Positions 1 to 6,982 of a stretch of 7,460 nucleotides of DNA are shown here, one piece after another. Position 1 is the stretch's first letter, and each line of letters begins with the position of its first letter. The notes below the pieces were generated by a model. The model was not told where the DNA came from, searched no databases, and saw only the letters and a program-made list of their open reading frames with translations. Origin of the DNA: Paludibacter sp. (lineage in GTDB: Bacteria > Bacteroidota > Bacteroidia > Bacteroidales > Paludibacteraceae); contig JAQTOL010000151.1 in the NCBI GenBank assembly GCA_028748945.1, forward strand, positions 1 through 7,460. The letters run 5' to 3'. Position numbers and translations under genes: made by a program.

Positions 1-3000
1 CCGGGCAACAACCAAAGTATCAGTAACAATATTATCCGCGATATAGTTGAAGATCATAAAAATATTCAATGGATAGCAACGGACTGTGGTATCAATCGTC
101 TCGATAAACGGACGAATACTTTCGAAAGCTTTTTTGTTGATGCAAGCAATCAAATCATCTCCAACGAACATTCCTTTTTTATAGCAAAAAATAGTTCGAC
201 TGTCATCTTTGCCGCTGTTTATGATCAGGGAATATTCTATTTTAATAAAGAGTCCCATCAATTTATACGTCTTAATGCAGTTAAGAACCTGCGGTTGAAA
301 AAAATCTTTTTCGATTTGGACGATAATCTGTGGATTTATACCGAAGATAAATCATTGTTTAAAATCGTTTTCAAAAAAGGAAATTTCACTTCACCGGAAA
401 TAGAGAATATCGTTCAGTTTCAACATTTGAAAAATATTGAGGCGGTTTTTTACCATAAACATAACGAGATATGGTTACAAACGTCTGATGAAAAAATGTA
501 CTCCTATCATATATCTGAAGGATTGTTGACAGATTATAAAATGGAGAAACAAAATACAGGCATCGTAACATCGATCCTTTTTACGGATACTTATCAGTTT
601 TGGGGAACCGAAGATGGGCTGTTCCGATACGATCTGAAAACAAAACAAGTCGATCCGGTTTTACCTAATGTATCTGTTTTATCTTTGTTTGCCGGGACAC
701 AACAAATTATATGGGTGGGAACCGATATGCAGGGTATTTGGCAATTATCACCATCACGGGAGAAATTTCACTCCTACTCGACAGAGAATATTCCATCATT
801 TGGCAACAGTGCCGTTCGGACCTTCTTCGAAGATCAAAACCGAACGCTTTGGGTAGGAACGAAAGGAAGCGGAATTTACACTTTTACTCATAAAGGAGAA
901 AATCTGGAACCAAAATTCGTCAAACACCTAACAACAGCGAACGGGCTGTTGAGTAATTCGGTCTTTACCATTGTAGGCGGACGCAACAATGAGTATTGGA
1001 TAGGTACCGATGGACGCGGTATAAATTACTATGACAGCAAATCCAACAGATTATCAACCTTGTTTGTAAGTGACAGCCTGCAACGGAGTGTGAATCTCAC
1101 CTCTATCTATTCCATTTTACCCACCGGTGGAAATATCCTGTGGGTTGGAACCAGCGGGTACGGCATGTATAGACTGGAAATTGACAGAAACACCCGGCCT
1201 TATTCCATCAGGTCATACAAACAGTACATTTTCGACAATAACCGACCATCATCACTCAGCAACAATATTGTCTATTCTATCATTCAGGATGATAATACTC
1301 ATCTGTGGATTGCTACCCGTGGCGGCGGCCTGAACCGGTTCGACAGTATGACCGGGCAATTTAAGGCTTTTCGCTTTTCGTCCGGAAACAGCGGTTCTAT
1401 CAGCAGCGATGATATTCTTTGTTTGTATAAAGATCGAAAAGGATTTTTATGGGCAGGGACTAGCATGGGACTGAATAAACTGCTAAGATTTGAAAAGGGG
1501 AATCCTGTTTTTGCCCAGTTTACCGAAAAAGAAGGCATGCCAAACAACACCATTCATGGGATTCTGGAAGATAATGAGCAAAACTTATGGCTAAGTACCA
1601 ATAAAGGAATTGCCAAAATGGTACACGACCGGTCAAACTACCGGATCATTTCTTATTTCAAAAAAGATGGTCTCCAGAACAATGAATTTTCCGATGGCGC
1701 ATTTTACGAAAGCCCGGTCACTCATCAATTATTTTTTGGAGGAATCAGTGGATTCAACGAGTTTAATCCTCTTGAAATCAGTCACAGCAGTTATATGCCG
1801 ACCCTGCTGTTGGATGCATTTTACGTGGATAATGTCGAAAAAAATATTTCGGAATATCTGAGTTTCAAAAATACAAATGAAACTTTGCAACTGTCCTATA
1901 AAAATAAATCGTTCAGTTTCCGGTTTATACCCGTGGATTATCTTTCCGGCTCCAAATGTGAAATCTCCTACTTACTGGAAGGATATCAGAAAGACTGGAT
2001 TCAACTGGGAACATCAAACACGATTGTCTTTACCAATTTACCGAAAGGCGATTATGTGCTGAAAGTGAGATGCAGTAACGCGGACAAAATATGGAGTGAA
2101 AAATACTTTACGCTTCCCATTACGATGCTACCACCCTGGTGGGCCAGCACAATAGCCTACATTTGCTATTCCGTTTTATTCTTTCTGTTGTTATTTATTA
2201 TTCAACGATTTGTAAAAAACCAGATTCGGGTCCGGAACAATATTCAAATTAAAGAACTTGAAAAACAAAAGATAGAAGAAATTCATCAGGCAAAATTACG
2301 TTTTTTTACCAACATTGCACATGAGTTTTCCAATTCACTAACGTTGATTTACGGACCGTGCGAACAACTTCTGCGGACTCACGCTTCGGATGATTATACC
2401 CGAAAATATGTCAACATAATAAAGTCAAATTCCGAACGGATGCAAACGCTGATTCAGCAAATGATTGATTTCAGGAAAGCCGAAACCGGGCATCTTCAAC
2501 TCTCCATCGAAAAAGTCAACATTCCTGAATTAGTAAAATTTGTGTTGGAAAACTTTTATGAAATGCTGGAACAAAAGAATATTCAGCTTTCGCTTACCTT
2601 TACACCTAAAATTTTTCACTGGCAGACCGACCGCGACAGTATCGAAAAAATTATATTCAATCTGGTTTCCAATGCCGTAAAATATACACCTGAGAATGAG
2701 CAAATAAATATTTTCGTTGAAATAATTGCCGAACGGCTTTCCATCCGTGCAACCAATACAGGCGTCGGCATAAAACAGGAATTTCAAAAAAGTATATTCG
2801 ACAGGTTCGAAGTGTTGGATCGGTTTGAAATGCAGGTTTCAAAAGGAATAGTAACACGCAATGGAATCGGTCTGGCGCTTTGTAAAAATATTGTGGAAGT
2901 ACTGGAAGGAACCATTGAAGTAGAAAGTGATGGCGAAACCTTCACCACATTTATGGTTAATCTTCCTGAGCAATTAATGGATAAAACAGTGGAAATAAAG

Positions 3001-3852
3001 AGCATTAAAAGCTCAACTGTAGCTTTTAAAACGAATGAAATAAGAGAAGAAATAAAGGATAAAATTCAAATTTCAGTCCCCGATATGGAAAAAGAAGGCC
3101 TGATTTTAATTCTAGACGATGAAAAAGAAATCAGGGAATTGTTGCGAGACTTTTTAGGGAACCGCTACGAGATAGCCGAAGCAGCTAACGGACGTGAAGC
3201 CATCGAATTGATGCGAATCAGAATGCCGATGATCATTATCTGCGACATCATTATGCCGGTAATGAACGGGGTGGAATTTCTAAAAATAATGAAGGAACAG
3301 GAACTAACCCGCCATATCCCGATTATTTTGCTTTCATCGAAAAGTACCGTCGAAAATCAGATTGAAGGACTCGAAGTGGGTGCCGATGCTTATCTGAGCA
3401 AACCTTTCCATCCCCGTCATTTGGAAGCCATCATCGAAAGTTTGCTTAACCGCAATAAAGCGGTGTTGGATTACAGCGAATCTACTTACGCTGCTCTGGA
3501 ACAGTTCGAAGGTAAACTCATCCACAAAGAAGATAAAGAATTAATGCTGCATATTACCCGCATTATTCACCTTCAAATGGATAATGAATCCCTTACAATC
3601 GATTTCATTGCCAATGAGATGGCTATCAGTAAAATGCAACTCTACCGGAAGATGAAAGATATTATCGGTCAAACACCTACCGAATATATTCGATCCATTC
3701 GGTTAAAACAAGCTGAAAAGCTACTCAAATCGACCAATAAAACCGTGCAGGAAATTATGTACAATTGCGGGTTTAACAATAAAGCCTATTTTTACCGCGA
3801 ATTTGCCAAGAAATATCATCTGACACCAAAAGAATACCGGAATCAAAAATAA
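1..3852 (+). CDS. Hybrid two-component system (HTCS) sensor/AraC-type regulator, 5'-truncated by window edge
   Basis: One-protein signalling system: a periplasmic sensor relays through an inner-membrane kinase to its own DNA-binding domain. HTCSs typically control polysaccharide-utilisation genes. The frame is open from base 1 without a start, so the gene begins upstream; the TTG at 295 is internal. Visible in order: Reg_prop beta-propeller blades with aromatic-anchor Trp codons at 70, 331, 472, 601, 712, 850, 997, 1141, 1306, 1450 and 1588, plus one degenerate blade near 199-243; Y_Y_Y domain (about 1891-2127) ending in PPWW; one membrane span (2143-2202); HisKA with phospho-acceptor His at 2320-2322; HATPase_c with N box (about 2641-2694), G1 box NTGVGI (from 2755) and G2 box NGIGLAL (about 2860-2880); receiver (about 3100-3456) with acidic pair at 3115-3120, phospho-Asp at 3244-3246 and Lys at 3400-3402; AraC/HTH_18 domain (about 3520-3849). 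Twelve blades are seen against the family's usual fourteen, so roughly two blades plus the signal peptide are missing. The H box reads HEFSNSLTL instead of HEFRTPLTL, and G1 has Asn for Asp. A pectic ligand is inferred only from the neighbouring lyase. Confidence 0.95.
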   Translation, partial: PGNNQSISNNIIRDIVEDHKNIQWIATDCGINRLDKRTNTFESFFVDASNQIISNEHSFFIAKNSSTVIFAAVYDQGIFYFNKESHQFIRLNAVKNLRLKKIFFDLDDNLWIYTEDKSLFKIVFKKGNFTSPEIENIVQFQHLKNIEAVFYHKHNEIWLQTSDEKMYSYHISEGLLTDYKMEKQNTGIVTSILFTDTYQFWGTEDGLFRYDLKTKQVDPVLPNVSVLSLFAGTQQIIWVGTDMQGIWQLSPSREKFHSYSTENIPSFGNSAVRTFFEDQNRTLWVGTKGSGIYTFTHKGENLEPKFVKHLTTANGLLSNSVFTIVGGRNNEYWIGTDGRGINYYDSKSNRLSTLFVSDSLQRSVNLTSIYSILPTGGNILWVGTSGYGMYRLEIDRNTRPYSIRSYKQYIFDNNRPSSLSNNIVYSIIQDDNTHLWIATRGGGLNRFDSMTGQFKAFRFSSGNSGSISSDDILCLYKDRKGFLWAGTSMGLNKLLRFEKGNPVFAQFTEKEGMPNNTIHGILEDNEQNLWLSTNKGIAKMVHDRSNYRIISYFKKDGLQNNEFSDGAFYESPVTHQLFFGGISGFNEFNPLEISHSSYMPTLLLDAFYVDNVEKNISEYLSFKNTNETLQLSYKNKSFSFRFIPVDYLSGSKCEISYLLEGYQKDWIQLGTSNTIVFTNLPKGDYVLKVRCSNADKIWSEKYFTLPITMLPPWWASTIAYICYSVLFFLLLFIIQRFVKNQIRVRNNIQIKELEKQKIEEIHQAKLRFFTNIAHEFSNSLTLIYGPCEQLLRTHASDDYTRKYVNIIKSNSERMQTLIQQMIDFRKAETGHLQLSIEKVNIPELVKFVLENFYEMLEQKNIQLSLTFTPKIFHWQTDRDSIEKIIFNLVSNAVKYTPENEQINIFVEIIAERLSIRATNTGVGIKQEFQKSIFDRFEVLDRFEMQVSKGIVTRNGIGLALCKNIVEVLEGTIEVESDGETFTTFMVNLPEQLMDKTVEIKSIKSSTVAFKTNEIREEIKDKIQISVPDMEKEGLILILDDEKEIRELLRDFLGNRYEIAEAANGREAIELMRIRMPMIIICDIIMPVMNGVEFLKIMKEQELTRHIPIILLSSKSTVENQIEGLEVGADAYLSKPFHPRHLEAIIESLLNRNKAVLDYSESTYAALEQFEGKLIHKEDKELMLHITRIIHLQMDNESLTIDFIANEMAISKMQLYRKMKDIIGQTPTEYIRSIRLKQAEKLLKSTNKTVQEIMYNCGFNNKAYFYREFAKKYHLTPKEYRNQK

Positions 3853-4056
3853 AAATCAATTGCCTACTCATTTCACATACAGCAGTTTAAATTATCCAAT
3901 TGGCCGGAATTCACAATAACATCCGAACTTTTTTTAATCCGTGTTGTTATTAAATTTCAAAGATAAGATTTGCCATAATATTTTTTTAAATGAGTCAAAC
4001 TAGTTCCGATTAAATTCGGGTATTATGTTTAAGATTAAATCAATTATTTTCAGAAA

Positions 4057-4093
4057 AAACAGGTCTGTTCGTGAGAACCGACCTGTTTCTTTT
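4057..4093 (+). terminator. Intrinsic terminator between HTCS and lyase genes
   Basis: The arms at 4057-4070 and 4075-4088 form a 14-bp stem with a single mismatch, closed by a GTGA (GNRA-type) tetraloop and followed by CTTTT. It lies about 205 bases after the HTCS stop. It therefore ends either a long HTCS 3' untranslated region or a separate short transcript. It also insulates the lyase from HTCS read-through, so the lyase probably has its own promoter. Confidence 0.8.
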
Positions 4094-4124
4094 AAATGAA
4101 CAATACAAGTGAATTTAGAATTTA

Positions 4125-4156
4125 TTCGGTATTACGGGGTAAATTTTATAAGTTTG
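4125..4156 (+). promoter_or_regulatory. Candidate distal promoter for the lyase gene
   Basis: TAAGTTTG at 4149-4156 matches the Bacteroidota -7 consensus TAnnTTTG exactly. TTCG at 4125-4128, one base off the TTTG -33 element, lies 20 bp upstream, which is a normal spacing. Transcription would start near 4163 and leave a leader of roughly 115 bases that includes the direct repeat. The -7 box alone could occur by chance in AT-rich DNA. Confidence 0.4.
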
Positions 4157-4196
4157 CCAGCCCGATTTTATACCATTTATGATCAGGCTTCAGAAT

Positions 4197-4224
4197 ATCC
4201 ACACTTTAGGTAAATAAATCCACA
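4197..4224 (+). promoter_or_regulatory. Direct repeat, candidate AraC/HTCS operator
   Basis: ATCCACA occurs at 4197-4203 and again at 4218-4224. The 21-bp period is two helical turns, so both copies face the same side of the DNA. AraC-family proteins commonly bind direct repeats with this period. The downstream copy sits where the -33 element of the proximal promoter would be (about 20 bp before the -7 box at 4245), as expected for an activator touching RNA polymerase. Binding by the adjacent HTCS is an inference. Confidence 0.4.
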
Positions 4225-4244
4225 TGTAGCAGGCCCTTCTGCAT

Positions 4245-4252
4245 TACATTTG
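4245..4252 (+). promoter_or_regulatory. Candidate proximal -7 promoter element for the lyase gene
   Basis: TACATTTG matches TAnnTTTG exactly and ends 28 bp before the ATG, giving a leader of roughly 20 bases that is A-rich and lacks a Shine-Dalgarno sequence, as is usual in this phylum. No TTTG lies at the proper upstream distance, and the candidate operator occupies that position. This would suit an activator-dependent promoter. Confidence 0.5.
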
Positions 4253-4280
4253 TACAGTCCAAAAGATCAAAATAAAAATC

Positions 4281-5852
4281 ATGAAAAAATTCTTACCCAT
4301 ATTCGTTTTAATCGTTCTGAGTTTAACAGCAATTACTCAACAAATTTCGGCAACAGCTTACTATGTTTCACCTACAGGAACATCTTCAGGAACGGGAACA
4401 ATTAGCAGTCCATACAATTTTAGCACAGCCATTGGGAAAACACTTTCTGCCGGCGATTCATTGATCCTCCGGGGTGGCATGTATAATTTCAGTTCATCTC
4501 AATCATATTCCAAATCCGGAAATTCAACAAAATTCGTTCATATTATCAATTACCCCGGCGAAACACCGGTATTCGATTTTCGCACACAATTGTATGGAAA
4601 CCGGGGCTTCAGCCTTTCGGGAAATTATGTCCATTTGAGAGGTATTACCCTTCAGGGTGCAGGTGACAACGGTTTTTATGTTTCAGGAAGTAATAACCTG
4701 ATAGAAAATTGCAGCTCCCGTTGGAATTGTGATTCCGGGTTTCAGTTAAAAACAGGAAGTAATAATTTGGTTCTGAATTGCGATTCCTATGAAAACTTTG
4801 ATTACGAAACCGGTGGAATCAGTAGTCCCGACTACGGTGGAAATGCGGATGGTTTTGCCGATAAACAATATACAAACACAGGAACCAACACCTATAAGGG
4901 TTGTCGTTCATGGAGAAATGGTGATGACGGCTGGGATAGTTATGAAAAAAACGGAAACACGGTTTACGATAGCTGCTGGTGTTATGCCATGTCGCCTGCT
5001 ACCTTTGACATGAGCACCAATATCCGCTTCAAAACCGATAGTGCATCATGGTTCTATCAATTTAAAAGTACAAATTATGTGATTAAAAATTATGGTAACG
5101 GTAACGGATTCAAATTGGGAGGAAATTATACCGCCAACAATGCAACATTAAATAATTGTGTTTCGGTTGGCAATCCGGTAAAAGGCTTTGATCAGAACAA
5201 TAACAATGGTATAATGACTATTTACAATTGTACCGGTTACAACAACGGATATAATTATGGATTTTCCAACAGCACTTACGGCACGCTGATTATCAAAAAC
5301 TGTGCATCATTAACCTCTGCCAAATCAAACACTTTCAATTGCAAATCGGTTACACAGGCATACAACAGTTGGAATACCGGATTTTCATGTGTCGCTGCCG
5401 ACTTTGTAAGTTTAGACAAGACTCAAATGCTGAATGACCGCCAAAGCGATGGTTCGTTACCTGAAATAACACTTCTACACTTAACTTCCACCAGTGGAAT
5501 GATAGATAAAGGTACAAATCTGGGATTTTCATACCTGGGAAGTGCTCCCGATCTGGGTGCATTTGAGTATTCCATCACGAATGCCATTCAACAGACTTTC
5601 TCAAACGAAAATGTGAAAATATATCCCAATCCCGTCAACGAAAAAGCAATTATTTCTCTCGATGCCCCGTCGGATGGTGCCCTGACCATTCAGTTTTATG
5701 ATATGACCGGACGACTAATGCTCAACCGGAAGGCGACTGTTGAGGCTGGTAATAATGAGATCGAAATCAATACTGAATTCTTGAGTAAAGGGAATTATGT
5801 TTGTAAAATACAGGGTAGAGAAATGAACATTCGGTTAAAACTGGCAAAATAA
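4281..5852 (+). CDS. Secreted PL9-family pectate lyase-like protein with T9SS sorting tail
   Basis: Predicted exported polysaccharide lyase that cleaves pectic galacturonan by beta-elimination using calcium. The 523-residue product starts with a signal peptide (MKK, hydrophobic core about residues 5-20, cleavage probably near 24-26 at SATA/YYV). Residues 27 to about 430 form a right-handed parallel beta-helix. PL9 hallmarks are intact: NADGF (Asp190), GDDGWD (Asp215, Asp216, Asp219) as calcium ligands, and GNGFKLGG with Lys278, matching the catalytic base of the characterised PL9 enzyme PelL/Pel9A. Residues 445-523 are a type A Por-secretion tail, beginning VKIYPNPV and with the MTGR and KGNYV motifs, so the protein should cross the outer membrane by T9SS and be anchored to the cell surface or released. 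The stretch between the calcium site and Lys278 seems longer than I recall for PL9. It lies downstream of the HTCS but is separated by a terminator, and ends at a bidirectional terminator. PL9 includes homogalacturonan and rhamnogalacturonan-I lyases; sequence reading cannot decide between them. Confidence 0.88.
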   Translation: MKKFLPIFVLIVLSLTAITQQISATAYYVSPTGTSSGTGTISSPYNFSTAIGKTLSAGDSLILRGGMYNFSSSQSYSKSGNSTKFVHIINYPGETPVFDFRTQLYGNRGFSLSGNYVHLRGITLQGAGDNGFYVSGSNNLIENCSSRWNCDSGFQLKTGSNNLVLNCDSYENFDYETGGISSPDYGGNADGFADKQYTNTGTNTYKGCRSWRNGDDGWDSYEKNGNTVYDSCWCYAMSPATFDMSTNIRFKTDSASWFYQFKSTNYVIKNYGNGNGFKLGGNYTANNATLNNCVSVGNPVKGFDQNNNNGIMTIYNCTGYNNGYNYGFSNSTYGTLIIKNCASLTSAKSNTFNCKSVTQAYNSWNTGFSCVAADFVSLDKTQMLNDRQSDGSLPEITLLHLTSTSGMIDKGTNLGFSYLGSAPDLGAFEYSITNAIQQTFSNENVKIYPNPVNEKAIISLDAPSDGALTIQFYDMTGRLMLNRKATVEAGNNEIEINTEFLSKGNYVCKIQGREMNIRLKLAK

Positions 5853-5871
5853 TTCAGTGATCAAAAATAAT

Positions 5872-5920
5872 AATAGAAAAGAAGGAGAAGTTCAAGCGAA
5901 CTTCTCCTTCTTTTCTATTT
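5872..5920. terminator. Perfect 22-bp bidirectional terminator between convergent genes
   Basis: The arms 5872-5893 and 5898-5919 are exact reverse complements, closed by the four bases AAGC. The 3' half of the stem is T-rich on the plus strand (TTCTTTTCTATTT). The minus-strand reading ends in TTCTTTTCTATTATTATTTT. It sits between the lyase stop (5852) and the stop of the convergent small membrane protein gene (5931), so it can serve both transcripts. Confidence 0.9.
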
Positions 5921-5930
5921 ATCAGGATTC

Positions 5931-6290
5931 TTATTCAATTCGTTTGTGCCTGATACTTCGCAAATACCTATCCAACGCGAGCAAGACTAATACCAGCAAA
6001 GCGATATAGGAGCTGAATCCGAAAATTGATTCTGATCCGGGAGACCAGACGAAAGCAGGAAAATGAAGCGAAATATTAAAGCTAAGATAATCTTTCAACA
6101 AATAAATTGCCATTGTAATCAGACTTAGAGATACAAAAGATATTAAACAGATACCCCAAATAAATGAACGCCTCCTCTTTTTCTCAGATTCGATATAAAT
6201 CCTGTTCATCAATACCTTATTAAATTCAACAGGAAGCAGGGTATTATTATGTACTTTCAGCACTTTCTTCAAAGCTTTATCTTCTGTCAT
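5931..6290 (-). CDS. Small two-span membrane protein, candidate anti-sigma factor
   Basis: No named family is recognised with certainty. The 119-residue product has a hydrophilic, basic N-terminal segment (residues 1-41, including LPVEFNKVLMNRIYIESEKK), a first membrane span (about 43-65), a short external loop (about 66-91) and a second span (about 92-110), then a basic tail that suggests both ends are cytoplasmic. Its ATG lies inside the end of the sigma gene (14-bp overlap in a different frame), implying translational coupling and a matched protein ratio. Small membrane proteins encoded directly after ECF sigma genes are often anti-sigma factors, and the N-terminal segment would be the sigma-binding part. 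Against this, the cytoplasmic part is very short and shows none of the usual zinc-binding (HxxxCxxC) anti-sigma motif. The role is inferred from position and topology; it could instead be another membrane component of the module. Confidence 0.8.
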   Translation of the reverse strand: MTEDKALKKVLKVHNNTLLPVEFNKVLMNRIYIESEKKRRRSFIWGICLISFVSLSLITMAIYLLKDYLSFNISLHFPAFVWSPGSESIFGFSSYIALLVLVLLALDRYLRSIRHKRIE

Positions 6291-6840
6291 TTTCTTTGCT
6301 ATTTATTAAAACAAATAATTTTTTTCTTGCTCTATACAACTTCACTTTTACATTCTCGGATGTCAATCCCAATACGGAAGCAAGTTCACTGATGGATTTT
6401 TCTTCCATATAGTAAAGTGTGATCAGCGTTTTATCTTCCAAATTCAACTGTTCAATCGCTGATTCCAATCGTAGCAACATGGCTTCATCATCTTCTTTAT
6501 CGAGCATTGAATCAACTGCATCGTCCGGAATATTCTCCAGCGTATATTCATCAAAAGCCGGAACTACAATTTTCTTCTTACGAGTTGCCGAGACAGCCGT
6601 ATTGTAGGCAATACGGTATAACCAGGTGGAAAAACTGCAATCTGCTTTAAAAGTATCCAGTTTACGAAATGCTTTTATAAATGTATCTTGTGTAAGCTCC
6701 TCCGCATCTTCTTTAATTGGGATGATTCGGATTATGAGTGAATAAATGGAACGGCTGTAACGTTCCGGAAAGTAAGAAAACAAATTTGTTTCCCCATTCA
6801 GGATCCGTTTAATATAAATTGATTCGTCCTTATTCTCCAT
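6277..6840 (-). CDS. ECF-type RNA polymerase sigma factor (sigma-70 family)
   Basis: Alternative sigma factor that directs RNA polymerase to a small set of promoters. The 187-residue product has the two-domain ECF layout. Sigma region 2 covers about residues 27-92, with the region 2.2 core DAEELTQDTFIKAFR (45-59) and the region 2.3/2.4 stretch FSTWLYRIAYNTAV followed by a basic cluster. An acidic linker spans about 93-122. Sigma region 4 covers about 124-177, with a helix-turn-helix around SISELASVLGLTSENVKVKL (149-168) and the basic end YRARKKLF. No sigma-3 domain or C-terminal extension is present. It is the first gene of a two-gene minus-strand operon with the overlapping small membrane protein. 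A promoter-like element for ECF sigmas lies directly upstream (6853-6879) and would give a leader of only a few bases. A matching element faces the divergent membrane gene, suggesting autoregulation. The inducing signal cannot be read from the sequence; an envelope or redox stress role would be a guess. Confidence 0.93.
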   Translation of the reverse strand: MENKDESIYIKRILNGETNLFSYFPERYSRSIYSLIIRIIPIKEDAEELTQDTFIKAFRKLDTFKADCSFSTWLYRIAYNTAVSATRKKKIVVPAFDEYTLENIPDDAVDSMLDKEDDEAMLLRLESAIEQLNLEDKTLITLYYMEEKSISELASVLGLTSENVKVKLYRARKKLFVLINSKENDRR

Positions 6841-6852
6841 TATAGATTTATA

Positions 6853-6879
6853 GACGCAGACTTTCTATTTTGGTTACAA
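6853..6879 (-). promoter_or_regulatory. Candidate ECF promoter for the sigma operon
   Basis: Read on the minus strand, TTGTAACCA (6879-6871) is followed after 13 bases by GCGTC (6857-6853). This equals TGTAAC-N16-CGTC, a normal -35/-10 layout for ECF sigma factors. An identical element with the same spacing faces the other way at 6912-6938. Transcription would start about 6-8 bases past the CGTC, leaving only some 5-7 bases before the ATG at 6840, close to a leaderless mRNA. Confidence 0.7.
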
Positions 6880-6911
6880 TATTTTCTGAAATAAAAAATA
6901 AACCGGCTATT

Positions 6912-6938
6912 TTGTAACCATTTTCAGGTAGAAGCGTC
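6912..6938 (+). promoter_or_regulatory. Candidate ECF promoter for the divergent membrane gene
   Basis: TTGTAACCA (6912-6920), a 13-base spacer and GCGTC (6934-6938) repeat the sigma-operon element exactly in its two conserved blocks, while the spacer sequence differs. Conservation of blocks and spacing but not spacer content points to a promoter rather than a simple inverted repeat. The start would lie near 6945, giving a leader of about 38 bases, A-rich just before the ATG. Confidence 0.7.
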
Positions 6939-6982
6939 AAACACTGCAAAGAACGAGATTATTTATTTAAAAACAAAAAATT

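Larger units (their letters stand above)
3853..4280. other. Intergenic region between HTCS and pectate lyase genes
   Basis: This 428-bp AT-rich gap has no convincing coding sequence. It holds a hairpin terminator (4057-4093), two matches to the Bacteroidota -7 consensus TAnnTTTG facing the lyase (4149-4156 and 4245-4252), and a 7-bp direct repeat with 21-bp spacing (4197-4224). Each is listed separately. The first 200 bases after the HTCS stop contain only weak self-complementarity: AATAACA near 3914 against TGTTATT near 3948, and an 8-bp palindrome at 3896-3903. I assign these no function. Confidence 0.7.

Noticed and set aside
295..297. TTG as the start of the HTCS gene
   Set aside because: Clear propeller-blade coding sequence continues in the same frame up to base 1, and a start here would lack the signal peptide that the periplasmic sensor needs.
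3896..3903. Palindrome CCAATTGG as an operator
   Set aside because: An 8-bp palindrome in AT-rich intergenic DNA is expected by chance, and no promoter or second copy lies beside it.
3958..3999. Minus-strand promoter (TATCTTTG at 3965-3958 with TTTG at 3999-3996)
   Set aside because: The -7 box is a perfect match, but the gap to the TTTG is 30 bp instead of about 19-21, and it would only drive antisense RNA into the HTCS 3' end.
4789..5013. Out-of-frame reading frame inside the lyase gene
   Set aside because: It overlaps the PL9 active-site region in another frame, has no start context, and its product shows no recognisable features.
6419..6607. Plus-strand reading frame opposite the sigma gene
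   Set aside because: It is antisense to the well-supported sigma factor and its serine-rich product resembles no protein; it is a shadow of the real gene.
6871..6920. TGGTTACAA/TTGTAACCA inverted repeat as a repressor operator or hairpin
   Set aside because: The arms are 32 bp apart, and each is followed at the same distance by GCGTC, which divergent promoters explain better than a dimer site or an RNA stem.
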